Shown: positions 34,798 to 45,717, counted from the stretch's first letter. The stretch: DNA of 64,000 nt from Diospyros lotus (GCF_014633365.1 NC_068343.1:27621307-27685306), one strand, 5' to 3'. The notes: generated by a model from the sequence alone, not told the origin. Made by a program: numbers and translations.

Positions 34798-36120
34798 TGA
34801 TAGAATTGAACTTATGTGACACACACCAAGAGGGGGGATGAATTGGTATAATTAAAAAATTCTTTTGAGAAGCAAAGATACTTTCAAATAGTGAAGAGTA
34901 AATATAGAATTTTATCAATAAGCATTCAAAGTTAGTAGAAACAGAAATGCAAAGGAAGTAAAAAAAAATGGAAAGTAGTGAGGACACGTATTTATAGTGG
35001 TTCAGCTTTCCAAACTTAGTCCACTACCTTAGCTATCAACTAAGGATTTTAAAACCAATCTTTACTCTCAAACCCCCTACTCAATATGAGCAGGTCCTCT
35101 AGTCCTTGACTAGGGAACTTACAACCTCCCAACTTAATGGGCCCTCTAGCTACCGCTAGGAAAAAATTACAGAGAATGAAATGGAGATTCTAAGAGTACA
35201 ACTCTTAGTTACAAGCTCTCTCTTTTAAATGTAAGATCGAGGCTTAAAAGTAATATAACAGTAAAATATCAAAGCCTCTTAAATGAAAATACAGAGAGAA
35301 AAGTTAAAGCTCGATGTAACAGTGAAGGCACGATCGTTCAAGATATCCAATATGTTTTCAGCAGCCTTTAATGCATCTTCAACCACCTATTTATAGTTGA
35401 TGGTGGGTATGTTTGAAATTTGGACCGTTGTGGGTGGTTGGCGAGCATTTAATGCACAAAAAACTAGCCGTTATAAAATCTGTGAAACATAATAGTCGAC
35501 AGAAGAAAAGATTAGTCAACTATTTTTACAAGTAAAACTAAGAATAGTCGACAGACATATACTGATAGTCGACTATTTTTAATACAAAAATCCAATAGTC
35601 GACAGACATACTTGAATAGTCGACAGTTGCTGAAATGAGAAGAAATTTTTGAATTTTATGAACAAAAATAGTCGACAGATCAGAATGCATAGTCGACTAT
35701 TTTTACTCGATAGTCGACAGTTACTGAAATAGTCGACAGATGCTTAAATAGTCGACAGAACATCAAAAATAGTCGACTATTTTGAAGCATAGTCGACAGA
35801 ATGATCCTGATAGTCGACTATTCTATAGAAAATCTTGAATTTTTAATACATCCTTAATTGATTCTGTTAGAAACTCTTTTTGATTATCTTTAAAGCAAGT
35901 TGAGATTATCAAAAGTATATTTTGAAACAAATCACTCTCAACAAGCAAGTTTTTCAAATCACTCTCAACCATACTCAATATTTCTTCTATAAGTTTTCAT
36001 ATCTTGCTTCAAAGCTTATATACTAAAAATTCATTTTCTCATTCATATAATGCACATAGTAGAAATTGATTTTCATATAGTCATTATCAAAACTATTTTA
36101 TTACTAAGAGTGAAATATCA
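34798..36120 (-). repeat. 3' LTR of the Copia element
   Basis: 1323 bp, TGATAGAATTGAAC to GTGAAATATCA on plus. Near-identical to 45718-47040. Contains the palindrome cluster at 35488-35825 and a TATA-like box (CTATAAATAGG on minus, 35385-35395). Confidence 0.95.
35488..35825 (-). promoter_or_regulatory. Array of TAGTCGACTA palindromes in the 3' LTR
   Basis: About 14 copies of ATAGTCGACA or ATAGTCGACTAT in some 340 bp at irregular spacing, one decayed to TAGTCAACTA. In element orientation the array is directly upstream of the TATA-like box, the usual place for LTR enhancer repeats. Binding function is inferred from position and repetition only. Confidence 0.65.
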
Positions 36121-36262
36121 ATCTCCCCCTTTTTGATGATGACAAAACAAATATGAAAAATGTGAAAATCAATTTACTCATTTTATCTCCCCCTTTTTGT
36201 CAATATCAAATAATAAGAATACTCCCCCTTTTTGAAACACACTGAGGCTCCCCCTTAAACCA
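36121..36262 (-). other. Multiple polypurine tracts next to the 3' LTR
   Basis: Plus-strand CTCCCCCTTTTT at about 36123-36134, then again near 36186-36197, 36220-36233 and CTCCCCCTT near 36248. On the minus strand these are AAAAAGGGGGAG runs. The one touching the LTR is the normal plus-strand primer. Repeated tracts are a known Sirevirus hallmark. Confidence 0.75.
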
Positions 36263-36463
36263 AGGTGCACATAAATAATTTAACCAGATCATTCAGCCCT
36301 ATTTAAACATACATTAGCAAGAGTGAAATGTCAATACTAAAACATTCATTCATAGAGTAATAGTTGAGTGCAACAAAAACATATAACAAAAGCTACTAGT
36401 AAATCTGCCAAAACAAGCATACATAAGGTAAAAATAAAGTGAAATGTATGATGAGGGCATCAT

Positions 36464-37657
36464 CTAAACATCTGGAGAGATGGATGAAGGAGAAGACTGA
36501 GCAGATGAAGGAGAGTCAACTGGTGGAATAGATGGAGATGCAACAGGTGGAGGAAACTGAGAAAAGAACAACTGAATAAGGTACCCCATCTGAGAAGATA
36601 GGTCTTCTTGCTGCTGATGAAGACTCTGTAGATCTAGCCTGACTTCTTCTCGAAATTCTTGTAGGCTGGCTTCAACTCTTGATATATCTAATTTAAGATC
36701 TGCCATTCCTTGAACCACTAAGTCTTCATGAGATGATGATGGTCCTTCTGATCTTCTTTTCTTGCTATGCCTTTCAATTTGGTCTGCTTTAACCCATTCC
36801 CCATCCCTGTGTGCATAGCCAGTTCTAATAGGTGTCTTGTCATTAATGTGTTGAGATTGGCTTAGATATACTTTTCTAGCACTATCCATGTCTCCAACCA
36901 GACGATCTAGTAAAAGACTGACTGTCATACCATAAGGAAGGGACCTAGTTTTTATGGAAAGAGCACCTACCATCAAGTTAATCATCAGATGACACAGATT
37001 TGGCCTTCTCCTAGCCTTAATACATTGGAGTAGCCACAAGTCAAGTCTTGTAACAAGAGAGAAACTTCCATTTCTAGGGTGAATCATTTGACAACAAATC
37101 AGATGTAGAATCCTAGTGTTCAAGTCCATTTTGGATGTGTCAGAAATCTTAGATGTAAGTGAGTCATCTCCTATGACTTCTTTACTGGCTTGAAGAAAAT
37201 CTTGAGTCCAGGAAGCATAGTCCTCTCCATCTAAAGGAATTTTAAACTGTTCGTGGATTAGCATCATGGTGATTTCCATATGAACATCCCCAATGTTAGT
37301 CTTGAACTTTTTATCCGATTTTCTCTTATGAAAGATATTGTTGGCATTGGAATAAAAAGCCCTAACCACATCTTCATATATGCATCGATGAATTGTTAAG
37401 AAATCCCACCAACCGAAATCCTTAAATGTCTGAATATAGGGAAAACCAATGGATTCTAGAAATGATAAGTCCAAATAACGACCTTCAAGGACTTCACGAG
37501 ACTCAAAGTACATGGAATACCTTTCTTGTTGTTCTTCAGAAATGAAAAGTTGGAGTTGAGGTCTCGAATGGGATGGAGGATAGCTTGAAGAACCCGATTC
37601 TTTTTCTTTCCCTTTTCCTTTGCCTTTGCCCTTGTCTGTGTTCTTAGTCCTTGCCAT
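36464..37657 (-). CDS. Extra retrotransposon ORF between pol and 3' LTR, 397 residues, plant-transposon-domain-like
   Basis: An intact minus-strand frame. I take the start as the ATG at 37657 (MARTKNTDKGKGKGKGKEKE); the frame extends 47 codons upstream through a hydrophobic run that looks accidental. The N-terminus is Lys/Gly-rich and disordered. Residues of about 45-200 (EVLEGRYLDLSFLESIGFP, FGWWDF, YEDVVRAFYSNA) resemble the 'putative plant transposon protein' domain found in many plant transposon polyproteins. A basic patch (RHSKKRR), a predicted coiled coil (RVEASLQEFREEVRLDLQSL, then HQQQEDLSSQM) and a Pro/Ser-rich tail follow. No signal peptide or membrane segment is in the chosen product, so it is not envelope-like. 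It occupies the place where Sireviruses carry an extra ORF, and it is intact although pol is broken. Function unknown. Confidence 0.7.
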   Translation of the reverse strand: MARTKNTDKGKGKGKGKEKESGSSSYPPSHSRPQLQLFISEEQQERYSMYFESREVLEGRYLDLSFLESIGFPYIQTFKDFGWWDFLTIHRCIYEDVVRAFYSNANNIFHKRKSDKKFKTNIGDVHMEITMMLIHEQFKIPLDGEDYASWTQDFLQASKEVIGDDSLTSKISDTSKMDLNTRILHLICCQMIHPRNGSFSLVTRLDLWLLQCIKARRRPNLCHLMINLMVGALSIKTRSLPYGMTVSLLLDRLVGDMDSARKVYLSQSQHINDKTPIRTGYAHRDGEWVKADQIERHSKKRRSEGPSSSHEDLVVQGMADLKLDISRVEASLQEFREEVRLDLQSLHQQQEDLSSQMGYLIQLFFSQFPPPVASPSIPPVDSPSSAQSSPSSISPDV

Positions 37658-37934
37658 ATGGAGTGATTGAAACATGAAGCAGAGCAAGAGGGATAGACAG
37701 AGCAAGAGTAACCATGCGAAATGGCCGAGAGATCGGGTGACAGATAGAGCCGAGGGATAGCGGACGAAATGAAATGCTTTGGCACTTTGATGGAGCACGA
37801 GAAACCAAAATAACCGAATGCACTAGGTTAAGGAAAAATCGATACTTCGAGAGGAGGGAAACGACAATACGGACGGTTAGGGTTTTTAAAAATAAAAGGG
37901 GGCCGATAGTCGCCTGGTCTTTAAATAGGCGCGA

Positions 37935-38135
37935 TGGGATAGTCGACAGATGATAAGGGTTGTCGACTATTTTATTAAAAAGAACAAGGAAATAGTCGAC
38001 AGATGCAATATAGCTGTCGACTAATTTGGTTTACACTATGCGAATAGTCGACTAGGTTGAAACTGCTGTCGACTAATTTGGCTAACACAAGGCGAATAGT
38101 CGACTAGGCTGAAACTGCTGTCGACTATATTTGAG
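37935..38135 (-). promoter_or_regulatory. Second cluster of GTCGAC palindromes upstream of the extra ORF
   Basis: About eight copies of ATAGTCGAC or TGTCGACTA between the extra ORF and pol, with a repeated unit (GCGAATAGTCGACTAGG...AACTGCTGTCGACTA) near 38040-38125. Same palindrome as in the LTR array. Its place upstream of the ORF suggests an internal promoter or enhancer, but that is inference. Confidence 0.45.
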
Positions 38136-38299
38136 AATAATATTGATAAGCTTGCAGAGATGCCCCAAACATCACAAATGAATTTTGGCTCAATAACATT
38201 ATGTCAATTATATAAATTGATTTGACAGAATTGAATCTTTGCCTTCTCAAAAATATATATGTATAAAACAAACATTAGAAAGGAGCACAACACACTTAC
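38136..38299. other. Short non-coding spacer after pol
   Basis: AT-rich spacer between the end of pol and the internal palindrome cluster. Nothing recognised. Confidence 0.5.
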
Positions 38300-39772
38300 T
38301 CATGTTATGATTAATCCTAGTTCACTTCTAAAATATTCAAACTTTTCTCTATCAAGAGGTTTTGTAAAGATATCTGCTACTTGATGATTTGTATCTATGA
38401 ATTCAAGACTTATGTCTCCTTTTTGAACATGGTCTCTAATAAAATGATGTTTTACTTCTATATGTTTAGTTCTTGCATGAAACACTGAATTTTTTGTTAA
38501 AGCTATAGCACTAGTATTGTCACATTTTATTGGGATGTTTTGAAGCCTTATGCCATAGTCTTCTACTTGGTATTTTATCCATAATATTTGAGCACAACAA
38601 TTTCCAGCTGCTACATACTCAGCCTCAGTAGATGATAGAGCCACTGTATTTTGTTTTCTACTTGACCAAGATACCAAACAATTTCCTAAGAATTGACATG
38701 AACCACTTGTACTTTTTCTATCTATTTTACATCCATCATAATCTGCATCAGTGTATGCTACTAGTTTAAAAATATTTGATTTTGCATAAAATAGTTCTAG
38801 ATTTGTAGATCCTTTTAGGTATCTCAAAATTCTTTTAACTGCTTTCAAGTGAGATTCTTTGGGATTAGATTGGAACCTAGCACATAAGCACACACTAAAC
38901 ATAATATCAGGTCTACTAGCTGTTAAATAGAGCAAAGAGCCAATCATACTTCTATACAACTTGTTATCTACAGCTTTCCCTAATTCATCTTTATCTAGGC
39001 TTTGAGAACTACTCATAGGTGTAGCCATAGGTTTACAATCTTGAACATCAAACCTTTTGAGAAGATCTCTTATGTATTTTTGTTGAGAAATATATATACC
39101 TTCTTTTTCTTGTTTTATTTGCAATCCTAGAAAGTACTTAAGTTCACCCATCATACTCATCTCAAATTCTCCTTGCATAAGATTTGCAAATTGATCACAT
39201 AGAGATTTATTTGTAGATCCAAAGATGATGTCATCTACATATATTTGTACTAATAAGATGTCCTTATCATGACTTCTTATAAATAAGGTTGTATCTATTT
39301 GGCCTCTTTTAAATCCTTTTTCTAAGAGAAACTTACTAAGTCTCTCATACCATGCTCTAGGGGCTTGTTTTAGACCATATAAAGCTTTAGACAATTTGAA
39401 CACATGATCTTCATACTTGTGATTTTCAAAACCAGGGGGTTGTTCTACATAGACTTCTTCATTAATATATCCATTTAAGAAAGCACTCTTAACATCCATT
39501 TGATATAGCTTGAAATTTTTGTAACAAGCGAATGCTAACAACATTCTTATGGCTTCTAATCTAGCAACAGGGGCATAGGTTTCATCAAAGTCAATACCTT
39601 CTTCTTGGCTATAACCTTGAGCCACTAGCCTTGCTTTGTTTCTTGTTACAACTCCATTTTCATCCATCTTATTTCTAAATACCCATTTTGTGCCTATAAT
39701 AGGATAATCTTTTGGTCTTGGCACTAATTTCCAAACTCCATTTCTTTCAAATTGATTTAATTCTTCTTGCAT
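38300..39772 (-). pseudogene. Copia reverse transcriptase and RNase H (490 codons, open)
   Basis: Continuous minus-strand frame. RT begins near residue 15 (VWKLVPRP), has [11 protein letters not shown] at 91-101, [12 protein letters not shown] at about 131-142 and the catalytic YVDD at 178-181. RNase H has [26 protein letters not shown] and the Copia C-terminal [13 protein letters not shown], ending with DIFTKPL. All key residues look intact. The segment is severed from integrase by a TGA at 39782-39784 that stands for a conserved Trp, so the start at 39772 is only the first Met after that stop. Copies DNA from the element RNA and degrades the RNA strand. Confidence 0.9.
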
Positions 39773-39781
39773 GGCTATAAT

Positions 39782-40730
39782 TCAATTTTCATCTTCAAGA
39801 GCTTCTTTGATGTTTTTGGGTTCAACTTGAGATAGGAAGGCAGCAAATTGACATTCATTCCTAATGGAAGATCTAGTTCTAATGCCTTTGGATAGATCTC
39901 CTATGATTTCATTCTTTTTGACATATTTCCTTTCTCTTGGAAATGTTGGTTCTTTTTCTACTTGCTGCTCTTGTTCTTCTTCAAATGGATCATTTTCTTG
40001 AGAATTATATTCATTTTGTCTTATTGAAATCCTTTCAAAATTTTGAGTTACATCATTTTCACCATCTTCTCTAGGTTTTGGAACCCCAATGCTTATGTCA
40101 TCAACTATTACTTGAATTGTTTCTTCTACTACTAAGGTTCTTTTGTTGAATACCCTATAACCTTTACTTTGAGATGAATATCCTAAAAATATACCTTCAT
40201 CACTTTTAGCATCAAACTTACCTAGTGATTCTTTTCCATTATTAAGAATATAGCAAGTACTACCAAAGACAGGGAAATGACTTATGTTAGGCTTTCTTCC
40301 TTTAAATAATTCATATGGAGTCTTTTTCAATAATGGTCTCATTGAAACTCTATTAAGGATATGGCAGGCAATATGCACAGCTTCTGCCCAAAAGTATTTA
40401 GGAAGATTTTTATCACAAAGCATTGTTCTAGCCATTTCTTGTAAGGATCTATTCTTTCTTTCTACTACACCATTTTGTTGAGGAGTCCTAGCACAAGAGA
40501 AATTATGATCTATTCCATTTTCTTCACAAAACAGTTTGAAAGATTCATTTTCAAATTCTCCTCCATGATCACTTCTTATTTTTGAAATACAAAAACCTTT
40601 TTCTCTTTGAATTCTTTTACTAAATATTTCAAATGACTTAAAGGTTTCATTTTTGGATGCAAGAAAGATAACCCATGAGAATCTAGAATAATCATCTACT
40701 ATTACCAAAACATATTGTTTACCTCCTAAG
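39782..40730 (-). pseudogene. Copia integrase, second part (core and C-terminal region)
   Basis: Minus-strand frame carrying VIVDDYSRFSW, KIRSDHGGEFEN with the second catalytic Asp, and TPQQNGVVERKNRS with the catalytic Glu. Then come the C-terminal segment (FPVFGSTCYI, DAKSDEGIFLGYSSQSKGYR) and an acidic linker (QENDPFEEEQEQQVEKE). It ends at a TGA in the position of a conserved Trp before RT. Its beginning is separated from the first part (43.4 kb) by the 2629-bp solo LTR inserted at CTTAG (40731-40735); without that insertion the frame is continuous. Confidence 0.9.
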
Positions 40731-40735
40731 CTTAG

Positions 40736-43364
40736 TGTAACAACCCGTTAGAGGGCCTAGTATTTATTTAGAATTAGTTAATTAATTATTGAAGTAATTA
40801 ATTAAGAGGATTTGCCATTTAATTATTTAATATCGTAATTTAGATTTTTATTGAGTAAATAGCATTTAATTATTTATTTATTTTTGAAATTAAATGCAAG
40901 GACTTGAGGGTCATTTAAGAAGTTGTTATTAATTTAATTAATTAATAAAAGTTATTATGAGAATGGGAAGTCCATCCGAGAAAGGGTTTTGGATTTATGG
41001 AGTCTCCTAGTTGTATTAGGAGAATGAGATGCCCTAGGGTTGCTCTCTTTCTCTCTCTATATATATATATCTTCCCATAGCATTAAGTTTCTTCACGCCG
41101 TGGAGATTAGAGATCGCATAGAAGAAGGAAATAAGCCAAGAGCTATTGCAGTAACAGTGAGTAGCATTCGAGTTCGATCAGAGAGTTTAAGGCAAGTATT
41201 CCATCCTTGTAATCCATTCTTACGAGATTATAGTTCAGTGATACCCTCAGTTGATTCAAGATTCTTAGTGTAATTCAGATTAATACAGTCAGTATGTATG
41301 TATATATTTTTCATGCATATACAGTGAGTTCAAGCTTTGCATAGAAGGCTCTCGGGAGATTATTGAGTCAATTAAGAAGATCATAAGGCAAGTATCCTTC
41401 CCCTGTAATCCTTTCTTACAGGTCTTGATTGAGTTTGATATCAGATTTCCAGAATTGAATCAGTTCCAGTGCATGTATATCTATATATATGTGCGTTACA
41501 ATGAGTTATATCAGTTCAGTGCATGTTACAAATATATATCTACATGCGTATAGTGAGTTCACAACAGGCATGCATAATTTCTTTCAGCGATTCTCATCAA
41601 TATTGTTGTTGAATCATTCTCAAGTTTGTTTGGAATCAGTTGGGATTTGTTTTCTCAAGTTTTCTTTCGGAATTGTGTAGTAAAGCTAAGTTTTGATTCA
41701 AGTTATGATCTCTGTTATCATAAGCTTTATATCTGATAAGAATCCAGTCATTCGAATAAGTCTTGTGTCATTCGAATGAGTTTCAAAGCATCCGAATAAG
41801 TTTCAGTGTTATCGTAATGTTTTTCCCTTATAATGTATCAGTCATTCGAATGAGTTCCTTGTCATTCGAATGAGTCCTGAGATATCGTATCATTCGTATG
41901 AATTTTTGAGGTTTTTAGACTGTCATTCGAATGAGCCTTGTTGTCATTCGAATGAGCCCTTGAAGATGTGAATAAGTTGTTGTTTTGTGTAGCATAGCAT
42001 TCGAATGAGCCTTCTTGTCATTCGAATGATCTTCAAATTGATTCGAATAAAGTTACTGTTGCATTCGAATGAGTCGAGTTTTGCCAGTTCAAAAGTTGGA
42101 AATTTTCAAAATTCATTCGAATGAATTTGAGAGTCATTCGAATGAGTCCCAGATCAGATCCGAATAGCCTTTAAATATCATCTATCATTCGAATGAGCCT
42201 TCTGTCATTCGAATGAGTCTCTGTCATTCGAATGAGTTTTCTGCCATTCGAATGAGCTTGCTGAAATCCTTTTTTCATTCGAATGGGCTGCTTTTTCATT
42301 CAAATTACCCCCCTTAGACTTTCTCAATCACCCAAATAGTATCAAATGGCATCCAAATAGCTTCCAATAAACTCTTGATTCAAGTCTTAAATTTAATATG
42401 AATATTCAATTATTCAAATATTGAATTTTTATGCCAAGATATCATAAAATCCAATATGCCATGCCTATACTTAGAAATTTCAGAATATTTGGATCTCAAT
42501 ATTTCTAGTAAAAATCATATACCATGTTTAGCAGTTCATTATGACATAGTCAGCATTATTTTGTGAGATTATATGCATACACATTGTATGAGCATTGAGC
42601 ACGACTTATGTGGAGCACTACATATCGTGTGCCAGCATTTATATGAGCATTGCATTATGCGCGCCAGGCGGCTTGTCCGCGGGGATCCCACTAGTATCAG
42701 TATAATTATATCTCAGTTATGAGTTGCTCACCTAATGTCGACCAGGGAGCTAGGGGCATATTGCCCAAAGTATGTGCTTACAGTTTTTATGTTTGCAGGA
42801 CTCAGATCAGTCAGGTATGTGTTACAGTTATGTGGACCTATGGGCCAAAGTTGCATATCTGCATTTAGTTTACAGCTTATGTGCATTACATCTTATAAAT
42901 GCCATTCAGTGATTATTATATCTCTCAGTTCAAGTTCAGTAAGTATTTTATCAGTATCGATATTCTTTGATTCAGCTTCAGTTATTCTTTCCAGTTTATT
43001 ACTTGCTGAGCTTTGTAGCTCACCTTGTACTCTTCACCATTCCAGGTCCTAGTGGGGGAGTATCAGATGTGGGGCCTAGCAGCAGTGTCCAGTAGTGTGT
43101 GTACATGGAGCCGCTCAAGACCAAAGATGTTTGGGAGTTGTTAGTATGTTAGTTAGTACTTGATCAGTTTAGTTTCATTTTATTTTCCAGTTTAGGGAAT
43201 TTCCCTTAGATGCAATTATGATTTCAGTTTTTGTTGACTCAGAGTCTTATTACAGTTAATTGATATATACAATATTGGTATCAAAATTCAGTTGTCCGTC
43301 AGTTTATTTTATTATCCCCAGTAACACCTCTTCTCGGGCAGTTCTAGGAGAGGGGGGTGTTACA
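40736..43364 (+). mobile_element. Solo LTR (2629 bp) of a Gypsy-type element inside Copia integrase
   Basis: Starts TGTAACAACCCG, ends GGGGGGTGTTACA, flanked by a perfect CTTAG duplication (40731-40735 and 43365-43369). A TATA-rich start region (CTATATATATATATC) lies near 41057-41071. The segment TTACTTGCTGAGCTTTGTAGCTC near 43000-43022 resembles the downstream part of Tekay/Del-type Gypsy LTRs. No internal sequence remains. As it sits in a young Copia element it is younger still. Confidence 0.9.
41745..42310 (+). repeat. Array of CATTCGAATG palindromes in the solo LTR
   Basis: About 20 copies of TCATTCGAATGAG or close variants (CATCCGAATAAG, CATTCGTATGAAT) over 565 bp, spaced irregularly by roughly 10-40 bases. 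The core CATTCGAATG is its own reverse complement. The array lies downstream of the TATA-like region, unlike the Copia array. Confidence 0.9.
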
Positions 43365-43369
43365 CTTAG

Positions 43370-44005
43370 AGTTCTCATTGGACCAAACAAGTCTAAGTGA
43401 AGTAGTGTTAGAGGTCTAGATGTTGATACTTCTTTTATTGGTTTGAATGAAATACTGATTTGCTTGCCTTTCATGCAAGTGCCACAAATGTGATCTCTTT
43501 CAAATTTAAGCTTAGGCAATCCAATAACAAGATCATGTTTTACTAACTTGTTTATTAGGTTCATACTTGCATGCCCTAACCTACTATGCCACAACCAGGA
43601 ATTTTGAGTTGAATTTGCAACTAAACAGTTCTCCATTTTTGGTGATTCTAGAAATGTGAGATAGATATTTCCTATTTTATTTCCTTTTAATTTTGTTTCT
43701 TTTGTCTTGGAGCATACAACTTTACAAGAATTAGCATCAAAACAAACTTTATAACTTAAATCACACAGTTGACTGATACTAATCAGATTATGTTTAAGAC
43801 CATCAACAAGAAATACATTTTCTAATGTAATTTTTTCAAAAGAGATAGAGCCCATACCTATGATCTTACCTTGAGAGTTGTCACCATAGAAAACCTTACC
43901 TCCTTCCTTGAAAACGATGTTGCTGAGAAGATCTTGATCTCCTGTCATGTGCCTAGAGCACCCACTGTCAAGGAACCACTTGCTCCTTGAATCATTTGAA
44001 ACCAA
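43370..44005 (-). pseudogene. Copia protease, GAG-pre-integrase and start of integrase
   Basis: Minus-strand frame with the protease active site WFLDSGCSRHMTG near the start. The zinc-binding GAG-pre-integrase segment has the HHCC ligands (LWHSRLGHASM, then HICGTCMKGKQ). It then enters integrase (LHLDLFGPMRTLS, with the first catalytic Asp), where the solo LTR interrupts it at 43365-43369. The frame is open from 44005, but a TAG lies just upstream and this frame differs from that of the preceding gag ORF. Confidence 0.85.
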
Positions 44006-44027
44006 TGCAGCCTACACAAGAAATCAT

Positions 44028-44711
44028 TCATGTTGTTCCCTTTGGTACCCATATCATCTTGGGTCCATACTTGTTAGAAGATACTACATCTTTAGGAACC
44101 CAAACTTGTTTGAATTTTTGAGGAAAATTTCGTATGAAGCATTTGTTGACTGAGTGACCATCTTTTCCACAATAGTGACAGTTAATACCTCTTTTTGAAA
44201 ATGTTGGTTTGAAAGATGATTTTCTTTGAAAAAAATTTTGGTTTGATGCTTTAACAAACACTGTTTTACTGGAGCTTGCTTGAAATGGATCAAACCCAAT
44301 TCCTTGTTTATTTCCAAAATTTCTTTGAGCTCCAAGTATCATCTCTAGTTTATTTTTACCTTCAACTAATTTTTCTAAAGATTCCTTCATGTCTTTGTTT
44401 TCTTTCAAGAGGTTTTCCTTTTCAGTACATAGACTGTCTCTTTCATTTTCCAACATTCCTATTTTGATTTTCAGATCATTTACCTTATTTTCTAAGGAAT
44501 TTAATTCTCTTTTTAAAACACTATTTTTCTCATTCATATGCTCACATTCACCTAGCAAATCATTGAATGCATCATGAAGTTCTTCAAATGTAAATTCAGA
44601 AATTGAATTTAGATGCTGAGAGCTTACCTCGTCTTCAGTGTTGGCCATAAAACAAATGTTGGCAACTTCTTCATCTTGAGATTCATCACTTGATGAGAGC
44701 TCTTCTTCACC
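44028..44711 (-). pseudogene. Copia gag, second part: coiled coil and second zinc knuckle
   Basis: Same frame as the first gag part, separated from it by one TAG. An acidic stretch (EEELSSSDESQDEEVANICF) leads to a long heptad-like coiled coil (roughly residues 35-100 of the 206-codon ORF that begins at 44648). A second CCHC knuckle, CHYCGKDGHSVNKC, lies at residues 157-170, followed by QVWVPK and IWVPK. A coiled coil plus second knuckle fits Sirevirus-type gag. It ends at TGA (44028-44030), after which the protease frame is shifted. Confidence 0.8.
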
Positions 44712-45650
44712 CTACGCAGCTAGAGCCTTCTTCTTCATTTTTCTTTCCTTGCGATCCATCTTTTTCAATTGAGGGCAGTCACTTCTAATGTGACCTAGCT
44801 TCTTACATTCAAAGCATCGAAGCTCATTAGTTGGATTAGACTCTTTTTGATCTTTTTCTTTCTGAAATGTTCTCCTTTGATTAAACCTACCTTTCTTCAT
44901 AAATTTCCTAAATTTCCTAGCTAATAGTGCAAAATCATCATCTTCACTTTGAGAGTTTTTATCTTCATCCTCAATTTTAAATGCTACATTTTTGTTTTTC
45001 TTGGAATCATCAACTTCATTTCTTTTCATCATTATTTCATATGTCATTAAAGAACCTAGCAAGTTGTCAAATGGAAGTGTATCTAAGTCTTTCGCTTCTG
45101 TTATGGCAGTGACTTTAGATTCCCATGATCTAGGTAAACTTCTTAAAATTTTTCTAACTCTTTCTCCATTTGTAAATGTCTTACCTAAGGCCTCTAAAGT
45201 AGTAACAATGTCATTGAATCTAGTGTACATATCTTTTATAGATTCGTCATCTTTCATAGAAAATAATTCATAATCATGGACAAGAAGATTGATTTTCGTT
45301 TCTTTTACCTGATTTGTTCCTTCATGTGTTACCTTTAATTTGTCCCAAATTTCCTTAGCTGTTTTGCACGTTGACACTCTGTTGAATTCCTCTGAGCTCA
45401 GTGCACAGATAAGAGTATTCATGGCTTTAGCATTAATCTCCATATCTCTTCTTTCTTCTGGTGTCCAGGTCTCAATTTTCTCCATGTCAGCTAACTTGAT
45501 GTCCTTGTAAACTGCTTGCATTAAGCTTGAATCCTGCATCAAATAAATATGCATTCTTATCGTCCAGTAATTATAGTTAGTTCCATCAAAGAATGGGGGA
45601 CGAGTGGTGCTTAGACCCTCGGATTGGGATGATGATGCAAAATGAGCCAT
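44712..45650 (-). pseudogene. Copia gag, first part (UBN2-type, 312 residues)
   Basis: Begins ATG at 45650 (MAHFASSSQSEGLSTTRPP), 50-60 bases after the primer site. It carries the gag_pre/UBN2 region (FDGTNYNYWTIRM, EIWDKLKVTHEGT, LLVHDYELFSM, SWESKVTAITEAKDL) and a CCHC knuckle CFECKKLGHIRSDC at 279-292. It stops at TAG (44712-44714) in the middle of gag; the frame then continues open for 227 more codons, so this is a nonsense change rather than the true end. Gag forms the virus-like particle and packages element RNA. Confidence 0.85.
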
Positions 45651-45702
45651 ATGATAAGATCTTTTTCCCTAGGTTGTTAAACCGATAAAAACAAGGGAAC
45701 TT

Positions 45703-45715
45703 GGCTCTGATACCA
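45703..45715 (-). promoter_or_regulatory. Primer binding site of the Copia element
   Basis: Plus-strand GGCTCTGATACCA, complement of TGGTATCAGAGCC, matches the 3' end of initiator-Met tRNA. Two bases separate it from the 5' LTR edge at 45718. Confidence 0.95.
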
Positions 45716-45717
45716 AT

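Noticed and set aside
37658..37798. N-terminal signal or membrane segment of the extra Copia ORF (HFAWLLLLCLSLLLCF)
   Set aside because: It lies upstream of a better start (MARTK...) and reads like translated leader. I did not use it to call the product envelope-like.
41745..42310. CRISPR array
   Set aside because: Repeats are short palindromes with uneven spacing and decayed copies in a plant LTR; there are no spacers of constant length.
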